From Roseiarcus sp963737365 (GTDB lineage Bacteria; Pseudomonadota; Alphaproteobacteria; Rhizobiales; Beijerinckiaceae): a stretch of 64,000 nucleotides of DNA. Shown piece after piece: positions 26,299-35,555 of the stretch; the stretch's first letter is position 1; each line of letters starts with the position of its first letter. The stretch covers positions 1,178,001 to 1,242,000 of the forward strand of contig CAVTSD010000007.1 in NCBI GenBank assembly GCA_963737365.1. The letters are read 5' to 3'. The translations under genes and the position numbers were made by a program. The notes under the pieces are model-generated. The model saw only the letters and a list, made by a program, of their open reading frames with translations, was not told the DNA's origin and made no database searches.

Positions 26299-26492
26299 GA
26301 CCCGCGCTCTTAACCCGGGAAGCTCGGATACAGCACGAATTCTATTTCTACCAGCACCGCTTGTTGCTTTATTGCATGAATTGAAACGACGCGGGGTGGA
26401 TGCCCGAGCTTGTTCAGAATGAGCCGGCGATGAACGCTGGAGGCAGCGAAGAGCGCGGCGCCTGATCTTTTAAACAGCGCGCTTTAGCGCCT

Positions 26493-27125
26493 TTATCTTC
26501 GGCTTTCCGCCGCCATACGTACTGCGAGACCGGCCAGAACCGTCCCCATAAGCCAGCGCTGGATCAGCGCCCACGAAGGATGCGCTTTCAGAAACACGGC
26601 GATCGAACCGGCCATCATGGCGATGATCGAGTTGACGGTGACGCTGACGACAATCTGCGTCGATCCGAGCGCGAGTGACTGCAAGAGCACGCGGCCCGCA
26701 TGGAGATCGATGAACTGCGGCAGCAACGACAAATACAGCATCGCAATTTTCGGATTGAGGAGATTGGTCAAAAACCCCATCGCGAACAGCCGGCGCGGGC
26801 CGTCTACGGGAAAGGCCTTCACCTCGAATGGGGAACGGCCGCCGGGACGCAACGCCTGCCAAGCCAGCCAGAGGAGATATGCGGCGCCCGTCAGGCGCAG
26901 CGCGTCATAAGCGTAGGGCACGGCGAAAACGAGCGCGGTCAGGCCGAACGCCGCGCAAAGCATGTAGAAGACAAATCCGAGCGCGACGCCGGCGAGCGAA
27001 ATGAGACCCGCGACCCGGCCCTGGATGATCGAACGCGAGATCAGATAGATCATGTTCGGCCCCGGCGTCAGCACCATGCCGAGCGCGACGAGCGCGAAGG
27101 CCGCAATGTTGGCGAGCGAGGGCAT
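26493..27125 (-). CDS. LysE/RhtB family amino-acid exporter
   Basis: A 210-residue inner-membrane protein with six hydrophobic segments and the family signature LTPGPNMIYLISRSIIQGR (residues 18-36) plus NLLNPKIAMLYLSLLPQFI near 120. Members export amino acids such as lysine, homoserine or threonine; the substrate here is unknown. The start at 27125 (MPSLANIAAFALVALG) is preferred over a longer hydrophilic frame. It is divergent from nfu, with starts 88 bases apart. Confidence 0.92.
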   Translation of the reverse strand: MPSLANIAAFALVALGMVLTPGPNMIYLISRSIIQGRVAGLISLAGVALGFVFYMLCAAFGLTALVFAVPYAYDALRLTGAAYLLWLAWQALRPGGRSPFEVKAFPVDGPRRLFAMGFLTNLLNPKIAMLYLSLLPQFIDLHAGRVLLQSLALGSTQIVVSVTVNSIIAMMAGSIAVFLKAHPSWALIQRWLMGTVLAGLAVRMAAESRR

Positions 27126-27213
27126 GGGCGGGTCTCCGAGAGGAACTTTCGTTAAGGGCCGTTTCTTGCGCCGGGACGCTCGCAGGCCTATCTGATGTAC
27201 AGGAGTCGAGCAC

Positions 27214-27777
27214 ATGTTCATTCAGACCGAAGCCACCCCCAATCCGGCGACCCTCAAATTCCTTCCCGGACGGCCGGTGATGGACGAGGGGACGTTCGAG
27301 GCGCGCGACGAGGCTCAGGCCGAGCGCTCGCCGCTCGCCAAAGCGCTGATGCAGCTGCCGGGGGTTAGCGGCGTGTTCTTCGCCAACGACTTCATTTCGG
27401 TCACCAAAACGGACGGCGAGTGGCAGCATCTGCGCCCCGCCGTGCTTGGCGTGGTCACCGAATTCTATCTCTCCGGCGCGCCGCTGATCGAGACGGGCGG
27501 CGCTGATTCGAGCACGAACGGCGAGTTCTTCGATCCCAAGGACGCGGAATTGGTCGAGGCGATCAAGGAACTGATCGAGACCCGTGTCCGCCCGGCGGTG
27601 GCCAACGACGGCGGCGACATCATTTTCAAGGGCTTCCGCGACGGAATCGTCTATCTCAAGATGAAGGGCGCCTGCTCCGGCTGCCCCTCCTCGACCGCCA
27701 CGCTCAGGCATGGAATCGAGAACCTTTTCAAGCACTTCCTGCCGGACGTTCAGGCGGTGGAAGCGTTCGAAGGCTGA
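27214..27777 (+). CDS. Nfu-type Fe-S cluster carrier protein
   Basis: A 187-residue protein with the Nfu N-terminal domain (MFIQTEATPNPATLKFLPGR, then GVSGVFFANDFISVTK) and a C-terminal NifU domain with RPAVANDGGDIIFKGF and the cluster-binding CSGCPSS motif near residue 150. It carries and delivers 4Fe-4S clusters to client enzymes. No other isc or suf gene is near. The ATG directly starts the conserved sequence. Confidence 0.95.
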   Translation: MFIQTEATPNPATLKFLPGRPVMDEGTFEARDEAQAERSPLAKALMQLPGVSGVFFANDFISVTKTDGEWQHLRPAVLGVVTEFYLSGAPLIETGGADSSTNGEFFDPKDAELVEAIKELIETRVRPAVANDGGDIIFKGFRDGIVYLKMKGACSGCPSSTATLRHGIENLFKHFLPDVQAVEAFEG

Positions 27778-27906
27778 CCTCGGACGCTGCTCCGGGTTTG
27801 CTGAGCAGCGGGCAAGACGCCTCCCGGGCTCAGGTCCGGCGAGTGGCTCGCTAACCGGGCCGCAAATGTCTGAAATCGCTCAATACGGACTCGCAGACAG
27901 CGCGTC

Positions 27907-28857
27907 CTACCGCGTCGCCTTCTCCCCGCCCGCCGCAGTGATGACGCCGACGATAATCACACCGGTCAGCAAGAGGCGCACGCCGGCGCTGACGCCGAAC
28001 GTGTTGAGCATCGTCAGCAACAGAACGAGGAATAGCGCCCCGCCCCAGACGCCGGGCAAATTGGCCCTGCCCCCGGTGACCGAGGTGCCGCCGATGACGA
28101 CGACGGCGATCGAGGCCAGGAGGTACTCGTTGCCGATGTCGATATTGGCGCCGCGGAAATAGCCGGCAAGCAGCGCCCCGTTGAGCCCGCCGAGGGCGCC
28201 GCACAAGGCATAAGTCGCGCAGCGGATCGGCTCAACCTTGAGGCCCGCCAAACGCGCGGCGCGCTGGTTCTGCCCGATCGCGACGACCGATCGCCCCCAG
28301 ATCGTCCGGTGGAGCGCGACGCTCGCGCCAATGGTGAAGACAACCGTCAGGATCGCAAGCACGGGCACGCCCGCGATGACGATGTTGGTAAAGTCGGCGA
28401 AGCCCGGCGGCGGCTTGATCTGAAGTCCGCGACCGTAAGAGATGTCGATGGACTGGATGATGAAACTCGCGGACAGGGTCGCAATGATCGGCGGAATGCG
28501 AAGCGCCCAAATCAGGAGATAGTTGGCGAGACCGACCGCAAGCCCGCAGGCGATCGCGGCGACGAGGCCGAGAAGCACGAGCCGATCGTCGCCGCCCATC
28601 GTCTTCATTGCGACAGCGCTCGCAAGCCCGATGTTGGCGGGCAAAGACAGGTCGACATTGCCTGGCCCGAGCGTGATGACGAACATCTGCCCGACGCCGA
28701 CAATGACTGTGAAGACGGCAAGCGACAGCGCCGCCGTCAGCATTCCTCCGGCGCCGTAGCCTCCAGTGAACGCGATCGCCGCGAGCCAGACCACGCCGGC
28801 GCCGACGAACGACCAGATCCATGGCCGCTTGAGAAGCGCCTGGAAGGCAGGGTTCAT
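27907..28857 (-). CDS. Sugar ABC transporter permease (second)
   Basis: A 316-residue RbsC/XylH-like permease with about eight to ten membrane segments and the conserved NDIGNEYLLASIAVVVIGGTSVTGG-type loop (here IDIGNEYLLASIAV and IGGTSVTGGRAN). It starts with an ATG whose first bases overlap the stop of the first permease (ATGA), so the two are translationally coupled and probably form a heterodimer with one ATPase. Substrate cannot be inferred. Confidence 0.9.
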   Translation of the reverse strand: MNPAFQALLKRPWIWSFVGAGVVWLAAIAFTGGYGAGGMLTAALSLAVFTVIVGVGQMFVITLGPGNVDLSLPANIGLASAVAMKTMGGDDRLVLLGLVAAIACGLAVGLANYLLIWALRIPPIIATLSASFIIQSIDISYGRGLQIKPPPGFADFTNIVIAGVPVLAILTVVFTIGASVALHRTIWGRSVVAIGQNQRAARLAGLKVEPIRCATYALCGALGGLNGALLAGYFRGANIDIGNEYLLASIAVVVIGGTSVTGGRANLPGVWGGALFLVLLLTMLNTFGVSAGVRLLLTGVIIVGVITAAGGEKATR

Positions 28858-29835
28858 CGGTCCGGGCCCTTGCGGGTGATCACGACGCGCGCGGCAAGAA
28901 CGATGATGAGGATCGCGCCATTGGCGGCGACCTGCCAGTCGGGCGGAATATGCATGAAAGTCAGAAGCGGCGACGCAGCCATCGCCATGGTCAAAGCGCC
29001 GAGCACGGCGCCGATCGGCGACACCGAGCCGCCGACGAATTCGCCGCCGCCGAGGATCACGCCGGCGATTGAGAGCAGCGTATAGCCGTTGCCGATATTG
29101 GCGTCGGCGGATGTGGTGATGCCGACCAGACGCCATGCCGGACAAGACGCCAAAGACGCCAGCCAGCGCGAACAGCGTCATTTTCGCCCTGAGCAGCGAC
29201 CAACCCGCGCGTTGAATCGCGAGCGCATTGCCCCCGGACGCCCGCAGGATTGCGCCATAGGAGGTGCGCATCAGGCCGAAATAGCCGACCGCGGCAATGA
29301 CCAGTGCGGCGATGATCGGGAAAGGCACGAACGGCGGCTTGACGCCCATGATAGCGAGCAGCCAGCCTGGAGCCTTACCTCCAGGCTTTGGCAGGAGGAG
29401 GATCGCGAGACCCTGCCAGACGAAACTCATCCCGAGCGTGACAACGATCGAAGGCAGATTGCGCAGATAGATCAGCGCGCCGAGCGCGGCGTAGAGCGCG
29501 ATGCAGCCGACCAGGGTCAGGACGCCGAGCCAGGGTTCGTCGTGCAGCCAAGTCGCCGACACGCAGCAGACGAAGCCGACGAAGGTGCCGATCGACAGAT
29601 CGAGGTCGTTGCCCGCGATGACGAACATCTGAGCGATCGTGGCGAGCGCAATCGGGATCGCCAGATTGAGCATCAGCGTGAAGCCGAAGTAGCTGATCGC
29701 GCGCGGGTTCAGCCACGCGATCGCGGCGACAACCAAAGCCAGCGATAAAGCCGGAAGCGCCGCGCGCAGCCGTCGTCGCCACTCGGCGCCGCTCGCGCTC
29801 GCCGACCGCACATCCGCAGCCGTGCTCACAGTCAC
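28854..29835 (-). pseudogene. Sugar ABC transporter permease (first), frameshifted
   Basis: The frame from 29835 encodes an RbsC-like permease (IALATIAQMFVIAGNDLDLS, LRNLPSIVVTLGMSF) up to GVFGVLSGMA; it then turns into His/Arg-rich nonsense. The true continuation LVGITTSADANIGNGY and IAGVILGGGEFVGGSV lies in the next frame and ends at 28854. Removing the T at 29130 (minus strand) gives an uninterrupted 326-residue permease. Its stop overlaps the next permease start, and its own start overlaps the ATPase stop, as expected for a live operon, so a sequence error is at least as likely as decay. Confidence 0.85.
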
Positions 29836-31301
29836 GCGGCGCCCGCGAACGAAGAGTGGATCACCTGCTCTTCGTTGAGTTCGTCACGCGCGAGTTCGGC
29901 GACGATTGCGCCATTGCGAAAGACATAGGCGCGGTCGCAGTTCTTCAGCTCCTCGATTTCCGTCGTGTACCAAAGGAAGGTGCGGCCCTTCTGCGCTTCG
30001 GCGCGGATCAGGTCGTAGACTTCGAGCTTGGTGTTGAAATCGACGCCGCGCATCGGATCGTCCATCAGCATGATCCGTGCATCGGAGGCGAGCGCCCGCG
30101 CGAACAAGGCTTTTTGCTGATTGCCGCCTGAGAGCGAGAGAATGTTGTTGTGCACGTCCGGCGTGCGGATTTTGATCCGTTCGCGCCAGGCGTTGGCCAG
30201 CTTGTCCTCGAGATCCGGCGAAAGCAAAGGGCCGGAGCGAAACTGCTTCAGCGAGCGCACGCCGATGTTATGGGCGATCGACCATCCGGGAAAAACGCCA
30301 TCCGACTGCCGATCCCCGGCGACCAGCGCGACCGGCGCGTTCACCGTTGCGCCTGTGCGCGAATGGGAGGCGGCTGCGAAGGTCGCGAGCAACAAGTCGG
30401 TCTGGCCGTGGCCCGCGAGACCCGCAAGGCCGACGATCTCGCCCTCGTGCGCCACCAGCTCTCGATCATCCATCTGCCGCGCGGGGCGCATGCGCACGAC
30501 GACCGGAGTTTCACCCCGCGCCGCGCTCGCGGCAGTGGCCTGAGCTCGCGGGCCTTCGGGTTCGATTCCGCCCATGGCGCCGACCAGCTTCGCCCGATTG
30601 AAGTTCCGCGCGACGTCCGCCATGACCGCCTTGCCGTCGCGCATGACGACAATGCGATCGCAGGCAGCCAGCACCTCGCCCAGGATGTGCGAGATCAGAA
30701 CGCAGCTCACTCCGGATTCGACCGAGCGGCGCACATGCGCCAGAAGCTGCCCAGCGGTATGGGCGTCAAGCGAGGAGGTTGGCTCGTCCAGAATGACAAG
30801 GCGAGCGGGCGCATCCGAGACCGAGAAGGCGCGTGCGATTTCAACCATCTGCTTGCGCCCGATGGTCAAGTCCTGCACCAAGTCGCCTGGCCTTACGCCG
30901 TGGCCGGGAAAGATCTCGTCGAGCTTGTCGAGAATGAGCCGCCCTGCCCTGCGCCGCCAGCCAAAGCCCCAAATCGCCGGGTGAACGACGCGGGCGTTCT
31001 CGGCCACCGTCAGGTTCGGGCAAAGCGACAGTTCCTGGAAGACGCAGCGCAAGCCCAGCGATCGGGCGCGCGCCGAATTCCAGTGCGGCTGTTCCTCGCC
31101 GGCCACGATAAGCCGGCCGCGATCCGGCGCGACGCCGCCATTGAGGACATGCATGAGCGTCGATTTGCCGGCGCCATTGTGGCCGACGACGCCGACGCAC
31201 TCGCCGGAGCGAAGCGAGAAATCGGCGCCGTCGAGGGCCCGGACGGCGCCGTAGGATTTTTCGACACCGGCGAAATCGACGAGAGCGCCCGCGTCCTCCA
31301 T
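29832..31301 (-). CDS. Sugar ABC transporter ATP-binding protein, two NBDs
   Basis: A 489-residue RbsA/MglA-type protein. NBD1 has Walker A GHNGAGKSTL (about residue 40), signature LTIGRKQMVEIARA and Walker B VILDEPTSSLD. NBD2 is degenerate at Walker A (GLAGHGQTDLL) but keeps LSGGNQQKALFARAL and IMLMDDPMRGVD, the usual asymmetry of this family, though with Asp in place of the Walker B Glu. It powers import of a monosaccharide or related compound. It overlaps the first permease by ATGA. Confidence 0.93.
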   Translation of the reverse strand: MEDAGALVDFAGVEKSYGAVRALDGADFSLRSGECVGVVGHNGAGKSTLMHVLNGGVAPDRGRLIVAGEEQPHWNSARARSLGLRCVFQELSLCPNLTVAENARVVHPAIWGFGWRRRAGRLILDKLDEIFPGHGVRPGDLVQDLTIGRKQMVEIARAFSVSDAPARLVILDEPTSSLDAHTAGQLLAHVRRSVESGVSCVLISHILGEVLAACDRIVVMRDGKAVMADVARNFNRAKLVGAMGGIEPEGPRAQATAASAARGETPVVVRMRPARQMDDRELVAHEGEIVGLAGLAGHGQTDLLLATFAAASHSRTGATVNAPVALVAGDRQSDGVFPGWSIAHNIGVRSLKQFRSGPLLSPDLEDKLANAWRERIKIRTPDVHNNILSLSGGNQQKALFARALASDARIMLMDDPMRGVDFNTKLEVYDLIRAEAQKGRTFLWYTTEIEELKNCDRAYVFRNGAIVAELARDELNEEQVIHSSFAGAA

Positions 31302-31340
31302 GGTCTTATCTGCTTAACTCGCAGGCGCTCGTCCGGCTGG

Positions 31341-32360
31341 CTACTTCATATTCGCCTTGATCGCGGCGATGGCGTCCGCTTGCGTGTACTCATGGCTGGC
31401 GACGCCGCCCTTCGGAATGTTTGGCAGCTCGGCCTCGAACGTGTCCTGCGTGAACTCGAGAGCGGGCACCACGAGGTCGTGCGGGATATTCTTGTTGCCG
31501 TCGAGAACTTGCTGCGCGACCCAGAAGGCGAGCGTCGAGACGCCGGGAGCGATCGAACTCGACCAGCTCTTGTAGCCGTCCTTATCCTTCTGCTCTTTCC
31601 AGTAGACGAACTCGTCCTGGCGATTGCCCATCATGATCTCCGGGCGTGGTCTGCCAGCCGCGGCGAACGCCTGGGCTGCGCCGTAGGCGTCGCCGCCCTG
31701 ATCAACGACGCCGACAATCGGGGGAAGCGATGGCAAAGCGGTCGCGACCGCTTTCTGCGCCGTTGTCTGGTCCCAGTCGCCGGTCACCGAGCTCACGATT
31801 TTGAATTCCGGGTGCGCTTTCACCCCCTCGGCGATGCCCTCGTGGACGGAGGCGTCGATGCCGGTCCCCGCCAAGCCGCGGATCTCGAGAAGATTGCCGC
31901 CCTGGGGAACCAACTGAGCCATGTGTTCGACTTCCTTGCGGCCATAGTCCTTGAAGTCGACGACGACGCGGTACGCGCAAGGCTCGGTCACGACGCCGTC
32001 AAAGGAGACGACCACGATCCCGGCGTCGCATGCTTGCTTGACCGCGCCGTTCAGCGCGTCGGGCGAGGCGGCGTTGATGACGATCGCGTCATAACCTTGC
32101 AAGATCAGGTTCTGGATTTGAGCGGCCTGCGTCGGCACTTCTTTATCCGCGGTCGTGAACACGTCCGCCGCGCCGACGATCTTATCGGCGACTGCCTTTT
32201 TTGTGACGATGTCGTAGCTCTTCAGCATCGCCTGGCGCCAGGAGTTGCCAGCGTAGTTGTTCGAAAAGGCGATCTTCTTGTTGCTCGTGTCGGCTTGCGC
32301 CGGCGCGGCCAGGAGCCCCGCCGCTGCGACCAGCGCGAGCATTGAGATGTTGCGATTCAT
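31341..32360 (-). CDS. Sugar ABC transporter substrate-binding protein
   Basis: A 339-residue periplasmic protein with a signal peptide (MNRNISMLALVAAAGLLAAPAQA) and the RbsB-like two-lobe fold: KIAFSNNYAGNSWRQAM at the start, QGYDAIVINAASPDALNG, then GVVDQGGDAYGAAQAF and the C-terminal EYTQADAIAAIK. It delivers the ligand to the permeases encoded downstream. The ATG follows a strong GGGAGGACA site. First gene of the four-gene operon running to 27907. The ligand is unknown; no catabolic or kinase gene adjoins. Confidence 0.92.
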   Translation of the reverse strand: MNRNISMLALVAAAGLLAAPAQADTSNKKIAFSNNYAGNSWRQAMLKSYDIVTKKAVADKIVGAADVFTTADKEVPTQAAQIQNLILQGYDAIVINAASPDALNGAVKQACDAGIVVVSFDGVVTEPCAYRVVVDFKDYGRKEVEHMAQLVPQGGNLLEIRGLAGTGIDASVHEGIAEGVKAHPEFKIVSSVTGDWDQTTAQKAVATALPSLPPIVGVVDQGGDAYGAAQAFAAAGRPRPEIMMGNRQDEFVYWKEQKDKDGYKSWSSSIAPGVSTLAFWVAQQVLDGNKNIPHDLVVPALEFTQDTFEAELPNIPKGGVASHEYTQADAIAAIKANMK

Positions 32361-32652
32361 GGAAATGTCCTCCCTCGGAGACAGGTATCGCGCGTTTGGG
32401 TCGCGCTCAAACTTCCGCGCTTATCCTTGATGGTGCGTCGGGCGGAAAGAACCGATGCGCCTGCTCATGAGGGCTAACATGCCAGCGGAAACCCGGTCAA
32501 CGGGATACACAGACGCAAGGGGCGCGAGAAAGGGCTTGCACGCATAACCTGCCGCAAGTCCTTCCGCGGGCAGCCTCGCCTCATGCGCGCTCAACTTGAC
32601 GGGCGGGGCGCAGCGTCGGAAAAGGCGGCTGCTTTTGGTATGTGGGACCCCA

Positions 32653-33255
32653 ATGCAGCGCGTCACGCTGATCGACAACTATGACAGCTTCACCTTCAAC
32701 CTCGTCCATTACCTTGGCGAGCTGGGCGCGGACGTGTCCGTGTGGCGCAACGACGAAATCACGGTCGCCGACGCGCTCGCCGACAAGCCGGACGCCATCG
32801 TCCTCTCGCCCGGTCCCTGCACGCCGAACGAAGCAGGCGTCTGTCTCGACCTCGTCCGCGCGGCGAGCGAAACGACGCCGATGCTCGGAGTTTGCCTTGG
32901 CCATCAGGCGATCGGGCAGGCGTTCGGCGGCGATGTTGTGCGCGCGCCGACCCCGATGCACGGCAAGGTGTCGCGCATCTCGCACAATGCGCGCGGGCTC
33001 TTTCGCGGTCTGAATGCGCCCTTTTCCGCGACGCGCTATCACTCGCTCGTCATCGAGCGCTCGAGCGCGCCTGCCGAGCTCGAGATCAGCGCGGAGAGCG
33101 ACGACGGTCTCGTCATGGGCGTTCAGCACCGCGACCGCCCGACATTCGGGGTGCAATTCCACCCGGAGAGCATCGCGAGCGAGCATGGCCGGCAGATCCT
33201 GCGTAATTTTCTCGACCTGGCGGATGCCTTTCGTCAGCGCCAAAAAGCCTTCTGA
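32653..33255 (+). CDS. trpG: Anthranilate synthase component II (glutamine amidotransferase)
   Basis: TrpG supplies ammonia from glutamine to TrpE for anthranilate. The 200 residues have LIDNYDSFTFNLVHYLGELG at the start, the nucleophile in GVCLGHQAIGQ (Cys about residue 80) and the HPES triad end. It may also serve p-aminobenzoate synthesis. The ATG at 32653 directly precedes the conserved start. trpE is not in this window. Eighteen bases separate it from trpD. Confidence 0.96.
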   Translation: MQRVTLIDNYDSFTFNLVHYLGELGADVSVWRNDEITVADALADKPDAIVLSPGPCTPNEAGVCLDLVRAASETTPMLGVCLGHQAIGQAFGGDVVRAPTPMHGKVSRISHNARGLFRGLNAPFSATRYHSLVIERSSAPAELEISAESDDGLVMGVQHRDRPTFGVQFHPESIASEHGRQILRNFLDLADAFRQRQKAF

Positions 33256-33273
33256 CAAGATCGCGAAACGAGG

Positions 33274-34287
33274 ATGGAATCCTTCAAGCCTCTGATCGCT
33301 AAAGTCGCCGCCGGAGCGACGCTGACGCGCAGTGAAGCGGAAAGCGCGTTCGATTCGATGCTCTCTGGCGAAGTGACCCCTTCGCAGATGGGCGGCTTCC
33401 TGATGGCGCTGCGGGTGCGCGGGGAGACGGTCGACGAGATCACCGGCGCGGTCGCCGCCATGCGCGCCAAGATGCTTAGCGTCAAAGCGCCGCCGGAAGC
33501 GATCGACATCGTCGGCACGGGCGGCGACAGCTCTGGTTCTTATAACGTCTCGACCTTGGCTTCGATCATCGCCGCGGCGTGCGGCGTGATCGTCGCCAAG
33601 CATGGCAATCGCGCCATGTCGTCCCGGTCCGGCGCAGCGGATACGCTCGCCATGCTTGGCGTGAAAATCGGTCTCACCCCCGAAGGCGTCGAGCGCTGCC
33701 TTGGCGAAGCGGGCATCGCCTTTATGATGGCGCCGACCCACCACGCTTCGATGCGCAACGTCGGCCCGACTCGAACTGAGCTTGGCACGCGCACCATCTT
33801 CAATTTGCTTGGGCCCCTGTCTAATCCGGCTGGCGTCAAGCGCCAGCTTGTCGGGGTCTTCTCCGCCGCCTGGCTCGAGCCGATGGCGGAAGTTCTTCGC
33901 AACTTCGGCTCGGAGCGCGTCTGGGTGACGCACGGGCTCGACGGCCTGGATGAAATCACCACGACGGGGCCGACCAAGGTGGTCGAACTCAAGGCCGGCG
34001 CGCTGCACGCCTTCGAACTGACGCCGGAAGCAGCCGGCCTCCCCCGCGCCTCGCCGGCGGCGCTTAAGGGCGGCGACCCGGCGCATAACGCGAGGGCGCT
34101 TCTCGATGTCCTCGACGGCGTTCAGGGCGCCTATCGCGACATCGGCCTTATGACGACAGGCGCGGCGCTTGTAATTGCGGGCAAGGCCGGCTCTATTAAA
34201 GAGGGCGTGGCCATGGGCGACGCGGCGATCCGCTCCGGCGCGGCGCGCCGCACGCTCGAGCGATTGGTCGCAGCGTCGAACGCGTGA
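33274..34287 (+). CDS. trpD: Anthranilate phosphoribosyltransferase
   Basis: TrpD transfers phosphoribose from PRPP to anthranilate, the second committed step to tryptophan. The 337 residues carry DIVGTGGDSSGSYNVST (PRPP binding, about residue 75), VAKHGNRAMSSRSGAAD and the MRNVGPTRTELGTRTIFNLLG region. It is the middle gene of trpGDC and is followed by trpC after 15 bases. Confidence 0.97.
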   Translation: MESFKPLIAKVAAGATLTRSEAESAFDSMLSGEVTPSQMGGFLMALRVRGETVDEITGAVAAMRAKMLSVKAPPEAIDIVGTGGDSSGSYNVSTLASIIAAACGVIVAKHGNRAMSSRSGAADTLAMLGVKIGLTPEGVERCLGEAGIAFMMAPTHHASMRNVGPTRTELGTRTIFNLLGPLSNPAGVKRQLVGVFSAAWLEPMAEVLRNFGSERVWVTHGLDGLDEITTTGPTKVVELKAGALHAFELTPEAAGLPRASPAALKGGDPAHNARALLDVLDGVQGAYRDIGLMTTGAALVIAGKAGSIKEGVAMGDAAIRSGAARRTLERLVAASNA

Positions 34288-34302
34288 CAGTCGGAAACGC
34301 CG

Positions 34303-35097
34303 ATGACCGACATCCTGAAAAAGATTGAAAGCTACAAACGCCGCGAGATCGCCGAGTCCAAGGTGAGGGTGCCGCGCGCCACTCTGGAACGCGAGATCGA
34401 TGGCCAGTCGCCGCCGCGCGGCTTCATCAAGGCGCTCCAGAGAGCGATCGAAGAAGGCCGGTTCGGCCTGGTCGCGGAGATCAAGAAGGCGAGCCCCTCG
34501 AAAGGGCTAATACGGGAAGAGTTCGAGCCGGCCTCTCTCGCCAAGGCCTATCAGGCAGGCGGCGCGTCCTGCCTCTCCGTGCTGACCGACGCGCCTTCGT
34601 TCCAGGGCGCGCCCGAGCATTTGATGAAAGCGCGCAAGGCGACGACGCTTCCCATTCTGCGCAAGGATTTTCTTTTCGACGCCTATCAGGTGCTCGAAGC
34701 GCGCGCCTGGGGCGCCGACTGCATCCTCATCATTATGGCCGCCGTCGACGACGATCTCGCCAAGACCCTCAACAAGACCGCGCACGATCTTGGCCTCGAT
34801 GTCCTGATTGAGACGCATGACGAGCATGAGCTCAAGCGCGCGCTCGCGCTCGAGGGCCGCCTGATCGGGATCAACAACCGGAACCTGCGCACGTTCGAAA
34901 CCTCTCTTGAAGTGTGCGAACGGCTCCTGCCTTTAATCCCGGCGGGCAAGATCGTTGTCGCCGAAAGCGGCATTTCCGACCACGCGGATTGCAAGCGGCT
35001 GGCCCGCGCCGGGGTGGAAGCTTTTTTGGTCGGCGAGGCTCTGATGCGCCACAAGGACGTCGCAGCCGCGACCCGCACCCTGCTGACCGGGATGTAA
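34303..35097 (+). CDS. trpC: Indole-3-glycerol phosphate synthase
   Basis: TrpC closes the indole ring from CdRP. The 264 residues form a TIM barrel with GLVAEIKKASPSKGLIREEF (catalytic Lys, about 55), LPILRKDFLFDAYQVLEARAWGADCILII, IGINNRNLRTFETS and VAESGISDHAD. Last gene of trpGDC. In many relatives it precedes moaC, moeA and lexA, but here a small convergent gene and parE follow. Confidence 0.97.
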   Translation: MTDILKKIESYKRREIAESKVRVPRATLEREIDGQSPPRGFIKALQRAIEEGRFGLVAEIKKASPSKGLIREEFEPASLAKAYQAGGASCLSVLTDAPSFQGAPEHLMKARKATTLPILRKDFLFDAYQVLEARAWGADCILIIMAAVDDDLAKTLNKTAHDLGLDVLIETHDEHELKRALALEGRLIGINNRNLRTFETSLEVCERLLPLIPAGKIVVAESGISDHADCKRLARAGVEAFLVGEALMRHKDVAAATRTLLTGM

Positions 35098-35113
35098 CTC
35101 CGGTCGCGGGCCT

Positions 35114-35350
35114 TCAAGTCCGGTCGGCGTAAGGGGGAACATCGACCAATGTTCCGACCAGCCGCAACAGAGCCTGGTGCTCAGGCCCTGCCCCTTCTCT
35201 CAGGAAGGCGCCGATCTCAATATGGGCCAAACGGCCGCCGGAAGGCGCGTTGGGTTGATGGACAATGAAGGCGTGCCCGTTCGCGGGCTCGCGACCCAGG
35301 AACCAAGTATCGCCGTTTGGGCTGCGGTATAGCTCTCGTCGATCTGGCAT
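35114..35350 (-). CDS. Small conserved protein of unknown function
   Basis: A 78-residue hydrophilic protein: ELYRSPNGDTWFLGREP, a central FIVHQPNAPSGGRLAHIEIG and GPEHQALLRLVGTLVD. I recall similar short proteins of unknown function across Hyphomicrobiales, so it is probably a real gene. The ATG at 35350 follows GGGAG at a normal distance; an in-frame ATG at 35380 would add ten residues. It converges on trpC, with 16 bases between stops. Confidence 0.65.
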   Translation of the reverse strand: MPDRRELYRSPNGDTWFLGREPANGHAFIVHQPNAPSGGRLAHIEIGAFLREGAGPEHQALLRLVGTLVDVPPYADRT

Positions 35351-35555
35351 ACCGGGGCTCCCATTCTTGCCGCTTGGCATAGCATGAGTTAGGAGTCGCC
35401 GCGACCCAGGGTCACACCCTCTCCTCTCAACTCCGACATGTCTAGGCGCGGCAATGCGCCAGCCGCGGCAGGCAGCGGCGGTTATGTTCTCTTTTTGTTC
35501 TATCGTCCCCGTGGTAGGTTCGCTGCCGGCGATTCGCCAGAATGTGACAAGCAAC

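Noticed and set aside
30150..32345. 731-codon open frame on the plus strand over the sugar ABC genes
   Set aside because: It is antisense to clear RbsA/RbsB-like genes, rich in Arg/Asp/Gly with no motif, and arises from the high GC content.
32581..34086. 501-codon open frame antisense to trpG and trpD
   Set aside because: Arg/Asp/Gly-rich shadow with no family pattern; the trp genes on the other strand are certain.
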